DNA of 64,000 nt, taken from NCBI GenBank assembly GCA_949358305.1, contig OX442314.1:55933369-55997368 (forward strand). Reading direction: 5' to 3'. Below, piece after piece: positions 1 through 10,416 of the stretch; the stretch's first letter is position 1; every line of letters begins with the position of its first letter. The position numbers were made by a program, and so were the translations under genes. Under the pieces are notes generated by a model that saw nothing but the letters and a program-made list of their open reading frames with translations, was not told the origin of the DNA and did no database searches. The stretch is from Strigamia acuminata (taxonomy: Eukaryota; Arthropoda; Chilopoda; Geophilomorpha; Linotaeniidae).

Positions 1-2364
1 CTTTCGATGGGCTGACGCGTTGAACACGATCCTCAGTTTTGTTGTAACTCGCTCTTCTTTTATTATTGGCCTGTGTGGCATGTAATAAATTGGGTTGGAC
101 GTGTCTCCAGTCACTTCTTCAACGATGCCTTGTTCTAGCTGTTCCTCGATGACCTTCTTATACTCCAAATATAAGTTGGGCTGTCGTCGGAATTTTCTGA
201 GCAGGTTCAAGAAGCGTTGTTCGGCAATTGCAAAATTGTCCTCGAGTTCGTTGCTGTCGACGATCCATGGCAGTGCTACTGAGTAATTCTTTCCTGTCCA
301 TCGTATCGACTCGTCAAATTTGCGCAGAACTTCAGCTTCGTCCGTGTCGGCCATTGACTCGTGTTGAATTCCGATGGCCTCCAATTCCCACAGCTTCTTC
401 ATAATGTCATCTGTAGAACGTACAAGGGTTATTCGATTAGTTCTCACCGTTGATGCTAGGATGTGCACGCCATTGGTTGTCTGTCCATGCAACGTCCACC
501 CAAAATTTGTGTTGACCGCTATCAGGTTGTCTTCGATGAATTCTGTTCTTTTTGTTGTAATTTTCCAGTAATTGTCGACACCGATCAGCAGGTCCACCTC
601 GTCGGAATGTAGAGCCACCTGCTTGCATGCCACTTGGACTCCTTTCTCCTCCAATTTTTTGTTCAAATATTCGTTCGGGACTTCGCAGGGTGTTGACGTC
701 ACGTGTGAGATTTCCACGGCTTCGATTGTGATGCGAGGCGTCTTGGCGTGCGTCGGAGTGAGGGTTAATTCCACCTTGTTGTGGACTCCAGTCGTCGGCT
801 CGCGACCAAACACGGATAAAGTCATTTGCTCGGTTCCTATAATTTTCAGATTTAGTTTTCTCGACAGGTCAGTTCTTATAAATGTCCGTTGTGCTCCGCC
901 ATCGACGTAGCACACGGCTGGTTTCGTTATTTTTTCGCCAATCACGTTCACCATCATCACCATTAAAAATTCGTATTTCTTGGTTTTACTCACGACGGCA
1001 GAGGCGTGTACTTTTGGCGCAGTGTTGTCGATCGGGTTGACTCGTGGTTGATCGCAGATTTGAGTGTGATGTAATCCGTCACATCGGAAGCATTTCATGG
1101 TGGTACGGCAGTCTTCAGTTTTATGGGGTGTTCTGCCTAAACATCTCATGCAGGTTCCTTGTGATTGAATTTTCCTCCTTCGCTCTTCCACCGTGAGTGG
1201 GCACGTTTTTCGGCTGTGTTCATTAGAAGAGCAAAATTGGCATTTATTTGTTACCACTGAGAGTGAGTTGACGGAACTCTCCTTGGCTCCTCCTCTGCGT
1301 CGATGTGGCTTCCCCTTCGAATCTCCGCTGCTTTTGTGTAGATCAGTTGGCGTGGGTGTTTTGATCGTTTTCTGTTGGCTTATCATCATTTCGTAGCGAT
1401 TTTCCTTCAACAAAAATTCTCGTACCCACGACATTAATCTTATTACCGATCGTTCGCCGTCGCAGTCGTCATCGTATTTGCGCATCACGGTTCTTGGAAT
1501 GGCTGCGGCTAAGACGGGAAACAGCATGCGCTGAATTTCTACGAGCGGGACCTCGATATTTGACAGGTTTTCCACGTTTATTTCCACGTGTCGGTGCAGC
1601 TTTTGTAGTCCAACAATGTCTCGTTCACTGCTAATAATTGGCAAATTTAATAGGTTAGACAAAAACCTGTTTTCCAACACTGCCCGATCACAGTATTTTT
1701 TCGTCAGTCGGTTTACAGCCACGGCGTAGTTAGCGGCGTTTATTTCGAGTGTTCTAATTTCCTCCATTGCGTCGCCGAGCAGGTGAGCGCGTAAGTGCAG
1801 CAGTTTTTGCTCCTCGTCGAGTGTCACGTCGTCCGCGACTTGCACGCAAAAAGTCTTCCAGAAACCCCCCCAGTCCTCGGGTCGTTTCCCGTCGAACCTT
1901 GGAATTTCTAGCGGTTTTCTTCTTACGTTTTGGTGGATTACGGGCGGCGGAGTGGCTCGAGCGGTGGCGGTCACAGCGGCGGTCACGGCAGCGACGAGCG
2001 CGTCGTGGTCAATCGGCGTGGGTGCGGGTAGCGGAGCGTCGACTACAGGTGGAACAGGTGGGTAATTTAATCGAATGTACCTGTCTATCGTTGCCTTTGT
2101 AGCGGCTGCTCTGTCTTCCACCGCATCCATATCGCCCATTGTTTCATCGATCTCGTGTTCCGACTTGGCTTGCTCCAAACTGACTTCAAACGACTTTTGT
2201 GCTCTCAACATTTTTTGGTTGAGTTGTTGCGACCAAAGGGCGAGTTCGTCCTTCGACAATAGGGCTGCGTTGTTGACTCCCGTGGTGATAGTGGTCATCA
2301 GGGCGTTGGCAGCAGCAATGGCCGTCGTGAGCGCTCGCCTCTTTATCTCGTACACGCGTACCAT
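1..2364 (-). CDS. BEL-1 Gag-protease-RT polyprotein, 5' part (runs off left edge)
   Basis: One minus-strand frame is open for exactly 788 codons from an ATG at 2364 to base 1. Order: an N-terminal gag region (about residues 1-370); three CCHC-type knuckles near residues 374-440 (CQFC, CMRC and CFRC motifs); an aspartic protease with a [11 protein letters not shown] core near residue 485; then the region leading into reverse transcriptase, which begins near residue 700 and is cut by the window edge. Gag and protease share one frame, unlike the related BEL-3. No stop or frameshift is visible, so this copy may be young, but its 3' half and second LTR lie outside the window. The ATG is chosen because it lies just downstream of the primer site and because BEL-3 gag starts the same way (MVRV). 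Confidence 0.9.
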   Translation of the reverse strand, partial: MVRVYEIKRRALTTAIAAANALMTTITTGVNNAALLSKDELALWSQQLNQKMLRAQKSFEVSLEQAKSEHEIDETMGDMDAVEDRAAATKATIDRYIRLNYPPVPPVVDAPLPAPTPIDHDALVAAVTAAVTATARATPPPVIHQNVRRKPLEIPRFDGKRPEDWGGFWKTFCVQVADDVTLDEEQKLLHLRAHLLGDAMEEIRTLEINAANYAVAVNRLTKKYCDRAVLENRFLSNLLNLPIISSERDIVGLQKLHRHVEINVENLSNIEVPLVEIQRMLFPVLAAAIPRTVMRKYDDDCDGERSVIRLMSWVREFLLKENRYEMMISQQKTIKTPTPTDLHKSSGDSKGKPHRRRGGAKESSVNSLSVVTNKCQFCSSNEHSRKTCPLTVEERRRKIQSQGTCMRCLGRTPHKTEDCRTTMKCFRCDGLHHTQICDQPRVNPIDNTAPKVHASAVVSKTKKYEFLMVMMVNVIGEKITKPAVCYVDGGAQRTFIRTDLSRKLNLKIIGTEQMTLSVFGREPTTGVHNKVELTLTPTHAKTPRITIEAVEISHVTSTPCEVPNEYLNKKLEEKGVQVACKQVALHSDEVDLLIGVDNYWKITTKRTEFIEDNLIAVNTNFGWTLHGQTTNGVHILASTVRTNRITLVRSTDDIMKKLWELEAIGIQHESMADTDEAEVLRKFDESIRWTGKNYSVALPWIVDSNELEDNFAIAEQRFLNLLRKFRRQPNLYLEYKKVIEEQLEQGIVEEVTGDTSNPIYYMPHRPIIKEERVTTKLRIVFNASAHRK

Positions 2365-2407
2365 ATTTGTGATTCAGCGTGTGATGTGGGGAATTACTTA
2401 GATGTTT

Positions 2408-2425
2408 TCCCGGGTTTCGGCACCA
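2408..2425 (-). other. BEL-1 primer binding site (tRNA-Phe)
   Basis: The 18 bases are complementary to the 3' end, including CCA, of an insect-type tRNA-Phe. It lies between the LTR and the gag ATG. The tRNA identity is from my knowledge of the Drosophila tRNA-Phe sequence. Confidence 0.75.
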
Positions 2426-2429
2426 AATT

Positions 2430-2994
2430 TGAAATGCAATAAGGTATTGCGGATAAAATAATTAAATCCCTGAATAACAATGCTTATTTCAAATTGAAAT
2501 GTAATTTTTGTGAGAAATAAAGAAGCCTGACTTTTCTACTCAAAAACTTCCTCAAGACTGGTTTTATTCTTTCTTTCAAACAACGGCAATTAAATATACA
2601 AAAAGGAAATGACTAATATTTCTGTGCTACAAGTAAAGCACACAGAGAAAAGATGACGCGCTCCAAAAGGGGAGCACAAGATAATTAGTTACACATTTAA
2701 AAGTAGGTGAATTCTTGGAATGGAAAAGATAAGTGGTTTAAGGTGAAAAAACAACTATTTTTAACTAAACAAATATAATTTCCAAAGGGTTCAAATAAAA
2801 CACAATAAAATAATAGTTTGTCAAAATCAAACTAACATCACATCAATTCAAATCATTAATGAGCAATCAAAATCAGCAATATATCAAAATTCTCACATTA
2901 TTATAAAAACAATCAAAATCCAATAATCAACATGAAAAACAAATAAACAGTGGCAATAATAATCAAAACGCGTAAAAACGTGTCGGTTTTCACA
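2430..2994 (-). repeat. BEL-1 5' LTR
   Basis: The LTR begins with TG next to the primer site and ends with a TTTTCACA terminus shared with the BEL-3 and BEL-4 LTRs. It is about 565 bp, close to the 553 bp of BEL-3. It abuts copia RNase H coding at 2995, so BEL-1 landed inside Copia-1. The right border is inferred from the conserved terminus; the second LTR is not in the window. Confidence 0.65.
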
Positions 2995-5900
2995 CTTGCT
3001 TTCATACAGATCGCGTAAATAATGAAAGCGAACCTCGATGTGTTTGTTCGCTTTATTTTCTACGCGGTTCTTGCTATATTGTATCGCCGCTGTGCTATCA
3101 GCTAAGACACAGGGCTGCAAATTCCCAAAGTAGTCGAACATTACCGACATGTTGAAGAGCCTCTTAAGCCATATCAGTTCCCTGACGCCATCAACGATGG
3201 CCACAAACTCTGACTCCATCACGGATAACGTGGTCATCTTCTGCTTTCTACATGACCACGAAACCGGAACACCGCCCAGGAAAACTACATGACCTCCGAA
3301 ACTCCTTCGTTGGTCTACATCAGTAGCGTATGACGCATCGGTAAATACCGTTAGCAAAGCGCTTTTGCATCTCGAGAGATCAATACAATAATCCTCAGTA
3401 CTTTTCAGGTACCTGAGTACCTGCAATAACATATTAATATGTCTCTGAGAATGTCGCTCGTTGTATTGGGAGAGCACAATGGTGGAAAATAGTATATCTG
3501 GTCTGGTTCGCGACGCCAAAAACAGAAGACTACCAACCAGCGATCTATAGGGGAACACGGTGTCAAGTTGTTCATCCTTTTTCACCCCCATTATCATAGT
3601 ACCTACAGCCCCAGGTAAATGAACTTTATGCGACCCATCGATTTTAAAATGGTTGCATAATCTCTCGATATATTTGCGCTGATGCACTAAGATCTTGCCA
3701 TTCACACGCGTAAATTCTATGCCTAGTAAAAGGGTCACTGGCCCAAGGTTTACCATTTGAAAGTGTTCTGTAATCCAGGACAGGACATCTTTCTCGATCT
3801 TTTCGTTGCGTGAAAAGATGACTAAGTCATCGACATACACGACTAAAACTACATCTCTGTCCATGCAATAAACTCAGTTGAAACCAGGGACCGGTTTAAA
3901 TCCTATGTGCAACAGTCTGTCGTGCAACTTTTCGAACCACATACGGCCCGACTGATGCAGGCCGTATAAAGCTTTGTAAAGCTTCCAGCACTTGCCGACA
4001 TTCTGCGGCGTTTGAAACCCTTTTGGAATTCCCATGTATTGGACTTCGTCCAAGTCTCCATAGAGATATGCGGCTTTTATATCCGCATGTGTGTCTCTCC
4101 AATTCATGAGAACAACCAACATGCAAATTAACACCAAGATAACAACAAAATTCACCACAGGTGAGAACACCTCGGTAAAATCTATACCCGGTCGCTGTTT
4201 GAAACCTTGGGCGACCAGTCTCGCTCGATGACGTCTTATTTCCCCGGTATTATCTCTCTTGATCTTATAGATCCATTTGCTGCCTAGCAATTGTTGGTCT
4301 TTCTCACAATCAACCTCTTCATATACCTTTCTTTCATTAAATATGTCAATTTCCTCTTGCATTGCGCCAACCCATTCGGACTTTCGCTCGCCTTTTATAG
4401 CCTCCTCGTAGGTGTTGGGCTCAAGCGCACAACAACCCGCAAAACCCGCAAATGGGTTCGGAAGTTCTTCATTTTGAGTTTTCCCTGAGAAATCAAACAG
4501 ATCTGCCTCAAACTCGTATCCGTTTTCTTGGCACCAATGCAATGCCTCAATTCTGCTGCGGAGCCTTTTCTTATTCGGCGCTACATAATGCGCATAGGTT
4601 GTCCCAGCATCCCTTCCTGTTTGTCTAACATATGGTTTAATATCCCAATCACTCATGTTCAATTTTAACAAAGGAACACCCCCAACTGCTACAGCCTCTT
4701 GACCCCCTCTTACGTTTGGAGAAGCTAACAGTGCTTCTTGGAAAACCTCTTCATCATCACTGACTTCGTCAGTTGGTTCTCCAGTAAATTCAATCAGTTT
4801 TGGTTTCTTAAAAACCAGGGGTTTAGGGGTTGTTGGTAATGGGGGCTTACCAAGTGTCAAATCCACAGCTGGTGGAAGCGGCTTTAAAACAGGTGGCACG
4901 GCTTGTTGGACAGGTAAACCCTGAATTGGGGGAACTTGACCTGGCAAAATTTGACCTGGTATAGGAACAGGTGCTAACCTCACTGGTGTTGGTGCTTCGT
5001 CATCTGACTCAAGTCCCAAGTCACTCACATTAAAGTATTCAAAACTTTGTGTCTGTTCCTTTCCGTTTTTAGGAATGTGGTTCCCCTTCTCGTGCCAATA
5101 TTCATTTTCATTAACGGTCACGTGTTTTGACCCAAAAATCTTGTTACGTGTTGGGTCCCATATGCGATATCCCTTTGTATCAGTACAATAACCTACAAGG
5201 GCTCCAACCCAAGCTCTTGGTTCCAATTTGCTATGTCGTTGTTGGGCAGGGATATGTGTGTAACATTTTGATCCAATGCATCTTAAATGCCTAACTGAAG
5301 CCCTTTTGTTATAAAATACATTATAGGGGGAATGATTATTTAATTTCGGATGTGGGTATAGGTTTTTAACATAAACAAGAGTTACCGCTAACTCTCCCCA
5401 CAATCTCTTGGGAAGACCCGTTTCGATTAGCATTGCTCTCACCCCCTCTAAGATTAGGCGGTTGGCCCGCTCTGCGACAGAATTCATTTCGGGCGAATAG
5501 GCATTCGTCCGCTCGCATTTAATTCCTTCTTGTTGAGCATAATCTTCCCATTCTTTGGATACAAACTCACCCCCTCGGTCAGTTCGTATCGCTTTGACCT
5601 TTTTAGATGTCGTACGTTCAATCTCTCTTTGCCAAATCTTAAAAATCCCTAATACATCACTTTTCTTTTTCATGATGTATATCCACATAAAGCGTGAATA
5701 ATCGTCCACTATAAGTAGGAAATAACTCCCACCCCCAAGGGTTTTAGTTTGGCTTGCTCCCCAAACGTCCATATGGACAAGGTCTAATATGCCTTTGGTC
5801 AAAATTTGTCCAATCGGAAGAAACCCCGCACGCGTCTTTTTCGCTCTTATGCACGCGTCACACGGGTCCATGTCTTTATTAGACAATTTCACTCCAAAAA

Positions 5901-7062
5901 TATCTGTTGACTTTTCCATGTCAACAATACCCTTCGTGTGTAAATGTGCCATTCGGCCGTGCCAATAAGTAATGTCTAACGCTTTATCCGCCTTTACATT
6001 AGGCTGAACCCCTTTAACTCCGTTGGCTGAAAGCGCACCTGTGCCGGATCCACTTTGTGCCGCTTTTGCCTGCAAATCAACTAAAGTCCCCAGAGTTTTA
6101 CTGCCCTTAATACCTTTTGGTGTTTTTAACACCTCGTTATAAGACGGTTTCGTAATTTCGCTCGCCTGCGCTACGCATTCACTCGAGTTAGAATTAGATA
6201 AAACGCTATTATCATTAACAACATTAACACTTTCAGTAACACTTGATTGGTTAGTAACCGGACCACTCATGCTAGGTGTTTCCGCATGCGTCGGAACAAC
6301 ACTTGCATTTACAGAAGGAACCGCAATCTGACAAGAACTCTTGTACATTCTGTCCGACTGACGCATGGCTGTCAGTATTGGTTCCGTAATCCGTTGTTTG
6401 AAAATGACCATTTTCTCTTCACCAACTCGGGTTATATACCCAGCCTCATCAGTGCGACCGAGGGAAATCAAATTTTTAGTAAAATTTGGTGCGTAAAACA
6501 CATTCTTTAATATGAATGGGTGCCCTTGAGATTTATCCCGTGATTCTAGTTTAATATCTCCCACCCCGTCAATTTTGGATGAACCCTCACCCAATCGCAC
6601 TGAATAATTAGAAAGGGGCTTGTAATTCACGAAACCGTGTTTGGTGAAAGTAAAGTGGTCGGTGGCGCCAGTGTCCACATACCACGCCATGTCTTGCACC
6701 CCCGATGATGTAACAAATGAAGACACGGTTGTCGTTGATTGTCCGATGGTCTGTTGAAGCGATGTATAAAATCCTTCAAGTTCCTCTGAAGAGCTGACGT
6801 TAGCTTTCTTCCCTCGTGCACGTCCTCGACCTTTACTACGTCCACGAGACTGAGAAACGTTCGATGCTGACTTTGTCGGCACAATCGTAAAGCCCTGTTT
6901 CGATGAAGGGCAATCGCGCGAAAAGTGTCCTTTTCTGCCGCAGTTATAGCAAACAATTCCTTTTTGCTGTGACCGTTTGTGGGTTCGTTGCATAAGCTCC
7001 AGATGCAGATGCAGTCGCATCCCCCGGCGCAGTCCCGCCATGGGTCCTGTTATACTCAGCAA
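2995..7062 (-). pseudogene. Copia-1 pol, one in-frame stop and 3' truncation
   Basis: The frame holds in order a CCHC knuckle (CYNCGRKGHFSRDC), the protease motif DTGATDH, an integrase zinc motif (HGRMAHLH with CDACIRAKK), integrase core motifs (HMDVW, VDDYSRF, RTDRGGEF, AERANR), then RT and RNase H. A TGA at 3874-3876 interrupts RT shortly before the YVDD box; the same frame resumes immediately. The last recognisable RNase H residues are near 2995; the 30-odd codons after that are read from the BEL-1 LTR and are not copia. The element is dead unless the stop is read through. Confidence 0.88.
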
Positions 7063-7639
7063 GGAGCCTTTCTTTAACTTTTGCGACCGTAAAGTCGGCT
7101 TTGTCCCAGTGGTACACGATGGATTTTAGAGCCTCGTATTCAGGCCCGAGGAAATCCAAATATTGGAACGCGGTCTCTTTATCCGACAGAGTAATGTCCA
7201 CGTCCTTTAATTCTAGCGCCTTCCTGTCTACTCTAGAAGTAAACACAACCATGTCGTCTCCCGGAAGCATCTGGAGTTGTAAAAACTCCCGGCGCAACCT
7301 GGCTTGTCGCGCCATCGTAGTGGGCTGGTACGCTGTTTTTAACGCGTCCCACGCTGCCTTTGCTGTTTTATGTGCAACAGCAACTCCCTTCTGGGCTTCC
7401 GTACAGCCGAGACAAATGGAGGAACGTGCACGGGATTCTCGTGCCTGGAAATCACGCTTTTCCTTCGGGGAGGCCGTTGCGGCCAACGCTGGCTCGGTTC
7501 CAATTACGTGAGCCCAAACTCCTTGGTGCTCTAAGTAAAGCTGCATGTCGACGGCCCAAGACTCATAATTTGCACCGTCTAATTTGCGAATGTTTGCATT
7601 AAATGGCTTGGAAAAATCTTCCATCACTTCACTGGCCAT
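6944..7639 (-). pseudogene. Copia-1 gag, frameshifted from pol
   Basis: UBN2/copia-type gag: the N-terminus has LDGANYESWAVDMQLYL, and there is the typical helical capsid pattern through AKAAWDALKTAYQ. I start at the ATG at 7639 (MASEVMEDF) because the longer open frame up to 7711 runs into the primer site. The frame ends at 6944, while the knuckle is read in another frame that opens within a run of five A near 6965. One A fewer would join gag to pol, so a homopolymer insertion (or sequencing error) is the simplest explanation. Confidence 0.8.
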
Positions 7640-7706
7640 TATAAAATTCGTAGCACAAACACAAAAATCACTCAAAAAACACAACACTTGCAAAATATCA
7701 CACTTA

Positions 7707-7723
7707 ACCACCCTCTGCTACCA
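7707..7723 (-). other. Copia-1 primer binding site (3' end of initiator tRNA-Met)
   Basis: 16 of 17 bases match the complement of the initiator tRNA-Met 3' end including CCA. It lies directly inside the LTR edge. Confidence 0.75.
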
Positions 7724-7724
7724 C

Positions 7725-8175
7725 TGTTGGCCTATGGATCTTAAATCAGGTGAGTTCAAGCAGTTTTCAATGTTTTGCAACACTAGCACAAATTGTGCCG
7801 CCATCTTTAATATCATGGAAAACATGTGAGAACAAATGATACATGGTTTGAGGTTATTTCACCTCACAAACTATAAGAAGGACAAATCACTATTGTATTC
7901 AATTTGATTTGTCCTGTACAATGTTTAAACATAAACAACTTAAAACAGAACAAGTTCTTAATACAAAATGCTCATAAGAGCAGACGACAATTAGACAAAT
8001 CATTATATAAAGGTAAATCAGTTGTGGTAACGAAACACGCATTAGATAAAAAGCAATAACAACTGATCTGCAATTCCGGGACATAATACAATGATAAACT
8101 AATCGCGTGACAATCGTGCTAATCCGGAAACGCACGAAGTAATCTCTACACTATAAAGTCAAGACTGTGACAACA
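7725..8175 (-). repeat. Copia-1 5' LTR
   Basis: The LTR starts TGTTGG beside the primer site and ends ACAACA at 8175, giving short inverted termini. The next five bases (TTTGT) would be the target duplication, but the partner is outside the window. Confidence 0.65.
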
Positions 8176-8180
8176 TTTGT

Positions 8181-8612
8181 CCCTAAACTCTATACGATCC
8201 GCTCCGCTGCACAAGCTCCAGGGTGTCGAGTGCGTGCCTCGGTGTGCTCACGACGTATTTTTCCGGCGCTCGGACAAACAGTTTGCCGCCATCTGGATGG
8301 GCGTTTGGGCCAGTTTGGGCTTCCTGTCCACTCTGTTCACGCTTCCCACTTTCACCATCAACCATGTCCGCTTCCACTACCCGGAAAAGTTTATCGTGTA
8401 CTTTTTTGGCTGCTACAACGTGTACAGCGTCGCATATTTCGTGCTGTTGATCGCCGGGGCGGACTCGGTTGTACTCTGGTGTTTTTAATCCTTTATTACT
8501 TCAGTTTGGCCTCTTGCGAGTGGTGGGTCATTCTGATGTTCACGTGGTATTTGGCGGCTGGCAAGAAATGGGGTCACGAAGCGATCGATTTGCTGAGTTC
8601 GTCAGGTGGATT
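8181..8612 (+). pseudogene. Frizzled-family seven-transmembrane receptor fragment
   Basis: Two adjacent stretches match the Frizzled membrane region. The first (8181-8465) holds the CVPRC motif, the [20 protein letters not shown] first membrane segment, the [10 protein letters not shown] loop and GADSV. The second, in another frame from about 8470, has [20 protein letters not shown] and [12 protein letters not shown], matching TM3-TM4. Roughly 30-40 residues between GADSV and TM3 are missing and the frame changes, so this is a broken copy or part of a disrupted gene. No signal peptide, cysteine-rich domain or later membrane segments are visible. It starts directly after the Copia-1 LTR. Confidence 0.8.
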
Positions 8613-8778
8613 CTCAACTGCCAAAGTGACAGTGGTCACGTCGGCGAGTCTTGACACGGGATCACGTCTCGGATACGGAATAGGAATGGACCAATCAGTC
8701 CATTCGCCATCCGTACATAAACGGACAAAAAACGGGATGTGTAAGTTACACAGTTGATGAATTTTTTAGCAATTTCAA

Positions 8779-8816
8779 ATTCGCGATTTAATTGCGTGTG
8801 CAATTAAATCGCGAAT
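8779..8816. repeat. Perfect 16-bp inverted repeat in CpG-rich tract
   Basis: Two perfect 16-bp arms surround a 6-base loop. It sits in a tract (about 8770-8950) dense in the word TTCGCG/ATTCGCG. No coding potential is seen; function unknown. Confidence 0.85.
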
Positions 8817-8950
8817 CGCGGTACACAAATTCGCGGTAGTTCGTATTCGCGACACTTGGTACAACGGTGTTACGGATTCGCGTTTTACGGATTCGCGATT
8901 GCTTTTTCGCGATTTCTTGATTCGCGGTATATTTTTTCGCGACTGTAAAT

Positions 8951-9514
8951 GCGCCCCATAAAATATATTAGTGTAATATTAATTTGTTTCACAGACCAGT
9001 TATTGTTCCTGTGTTGATTTGCCATCCATATTTAGTTGAATCCAGCGAAAATTGCAGCACAAACACACACTATGCACATTCTTCATGGGCGCCGCCATTT
9101 TGAATAATTAGAGGAGAAATTTTCTTGTTGACCTTGCTGACCTTGTATTTGAAGAAAATGTTCCTAAATGCACCAAAAGCTATTAGTGGCCCATAACCTT
9201 GTTAGTTGTAGCTTGAAGTACTGCAGTGTTGATGCATTTATAATGTGATGTGCGGGGAAACAAATAAATGAAAAACGACGATAAACAATGAACATGCATC
9301 CGACCTGAATGCTTTAATTATCCAGAGTGAGTCACTACAATTAACCGACACCAGAGTGCGCAATATCAAGTAATGAAAAACAAAAGAACAAATCATCATT
9401 AATAAAAATACAGTGAGCAAATAAAGTACCGACAAATGAAATAAATAATTACATACGAAATACACAAATAAATAAGATACATTTCATCTTAACACGTTAC
9501 AACAAAAAGCAGTA
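8951..9514. other. AT-rich stretch without recognised genes
   Basis: Only short scattered open frames on both strands; no family similarity, intron pattern or RNA gene recognised. Confidence 0.6.
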
Positions 9515-9630
9515 ACGAATTACCGTTACGTTACGTGGTACAATTATGTAACGCGTTACCGTTACAGTTACGTAACGGTAACGCCCGTTACCAGTAACGC
9601 CGTTACAGTAACGGTAACGCGCACAACACT
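9515..9630. repeat. Dense GTTACCGTTACG inverted-word cluster
   Basis: About 115 bp consist almost only of the words GTAACG and CGTTAC in both orientations, so the tract can fold back on itself at many points. It interrupts the Gypsy gag remnant to its right. It resembles the end of a DNA transposon, but no target duplication was identified. Confidence 0.7.
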
Positions 9631-10416
9631 GGTGATGTGGCGTCGACTTCGAAGCAGCTTGCAAGCACGCCGACTGTATATGGCCTTCGCGGCCGCAATT
9701 GTTGCACTTGTACACACGATATTTGCAGTCCGCACGTTTGTGACCTTTTCCGCCGCAGGAGTAGCACTTGTCGGGGTCGCGTTGGTGTTTCGCACTCGTT
9801 GACTTGCGGTGAGGCCCAGTGGCGCCTTTCGAGGAGCGTCTGCCACTGTCGGTTGATTTGGAATTGAATTTTGATTTGTTACTGACTTGATGAACGGAGG
9901 TGGAAGCGGCGGTGAAGCTCATTATGTCGGAACAGCTATGGCGGCAGCCAAAGCTGTCTCGAAGGTGAGGTCAGTTTTTAAATACAGAGTCTCCTGGAAC
10001 GCTCTCATATTCAGTCCAAAAATGAACTGATTCCTCAGCTCGTTGTTAAGGTTGTCACCTAGCTCACAATATTTCGTGAGCGCTAGTAAAGCGTCGGCGA
10101 ACTCGGTGACCGTCTCGCCTTTGTTGCGGCGGCGGGAACGAAAACGAATGAGCTCACCTTCCGCCAGCGGCTTCGGCTTTTGATGTTTTTCGACGAGTGC
10201 CGTGATTTCCGCGTATTTCATCGTTGTAGGATCTCTGGGGCAAACCAAATCAACGATTTTCTGCACTGTAGCCATCCCTACACAGGCCAGTAGGAAGTTG
10301 ACCTTGTCGGCGTCTTGGGTGATCTTATTGCACGCAAAGACGCACTTCATTTGGAACAAATAAGTGGACCAATCGTCCGATGGATTGTACTTCTCGGGGT
10401 TCCCGGTCAGCGGCAT
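9631..10416 (-). pseudogene. Gypsy-type gag remnant with two CCHC knuckles
   Basis: The frame 10416-9922 carries the gag capsid pattern of Ty3/Gypsy (YNPSDDWSTYLFQMKCVF near the start, RRRNKGETVTEFADALLALTKYC, LRNQFIFGL). It stops at 9922, where an overlapping TAATG begins a second frame with two knuckles (CYSCGGKGHKRADC and CNNCGREGHIQSAC). One frameshift therefore separates capsid and nucleocapsid. After the second knuckle the frame runs into the GTTACC repeat cluster. No protease, RT or LTR follows, so it is an isolated fragment. Confidence 0.82.

Larger units (their letters stand above)
2995..8175 (-). mobile_element. Copia-1 LTR retrotransposon, 3' truncated by BEL-1
   Basis: The minus-strand order is 5' LTR (7725-8175), primer site (7707-7723), gag, protease, integrase, reverse transcriptase, RNase H. 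The RNase H end is cut at 2994 by BEL-1. The missing tail and 3' LTR would lie left of the window on the far side of BEL-1. Confidence 0.85.
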
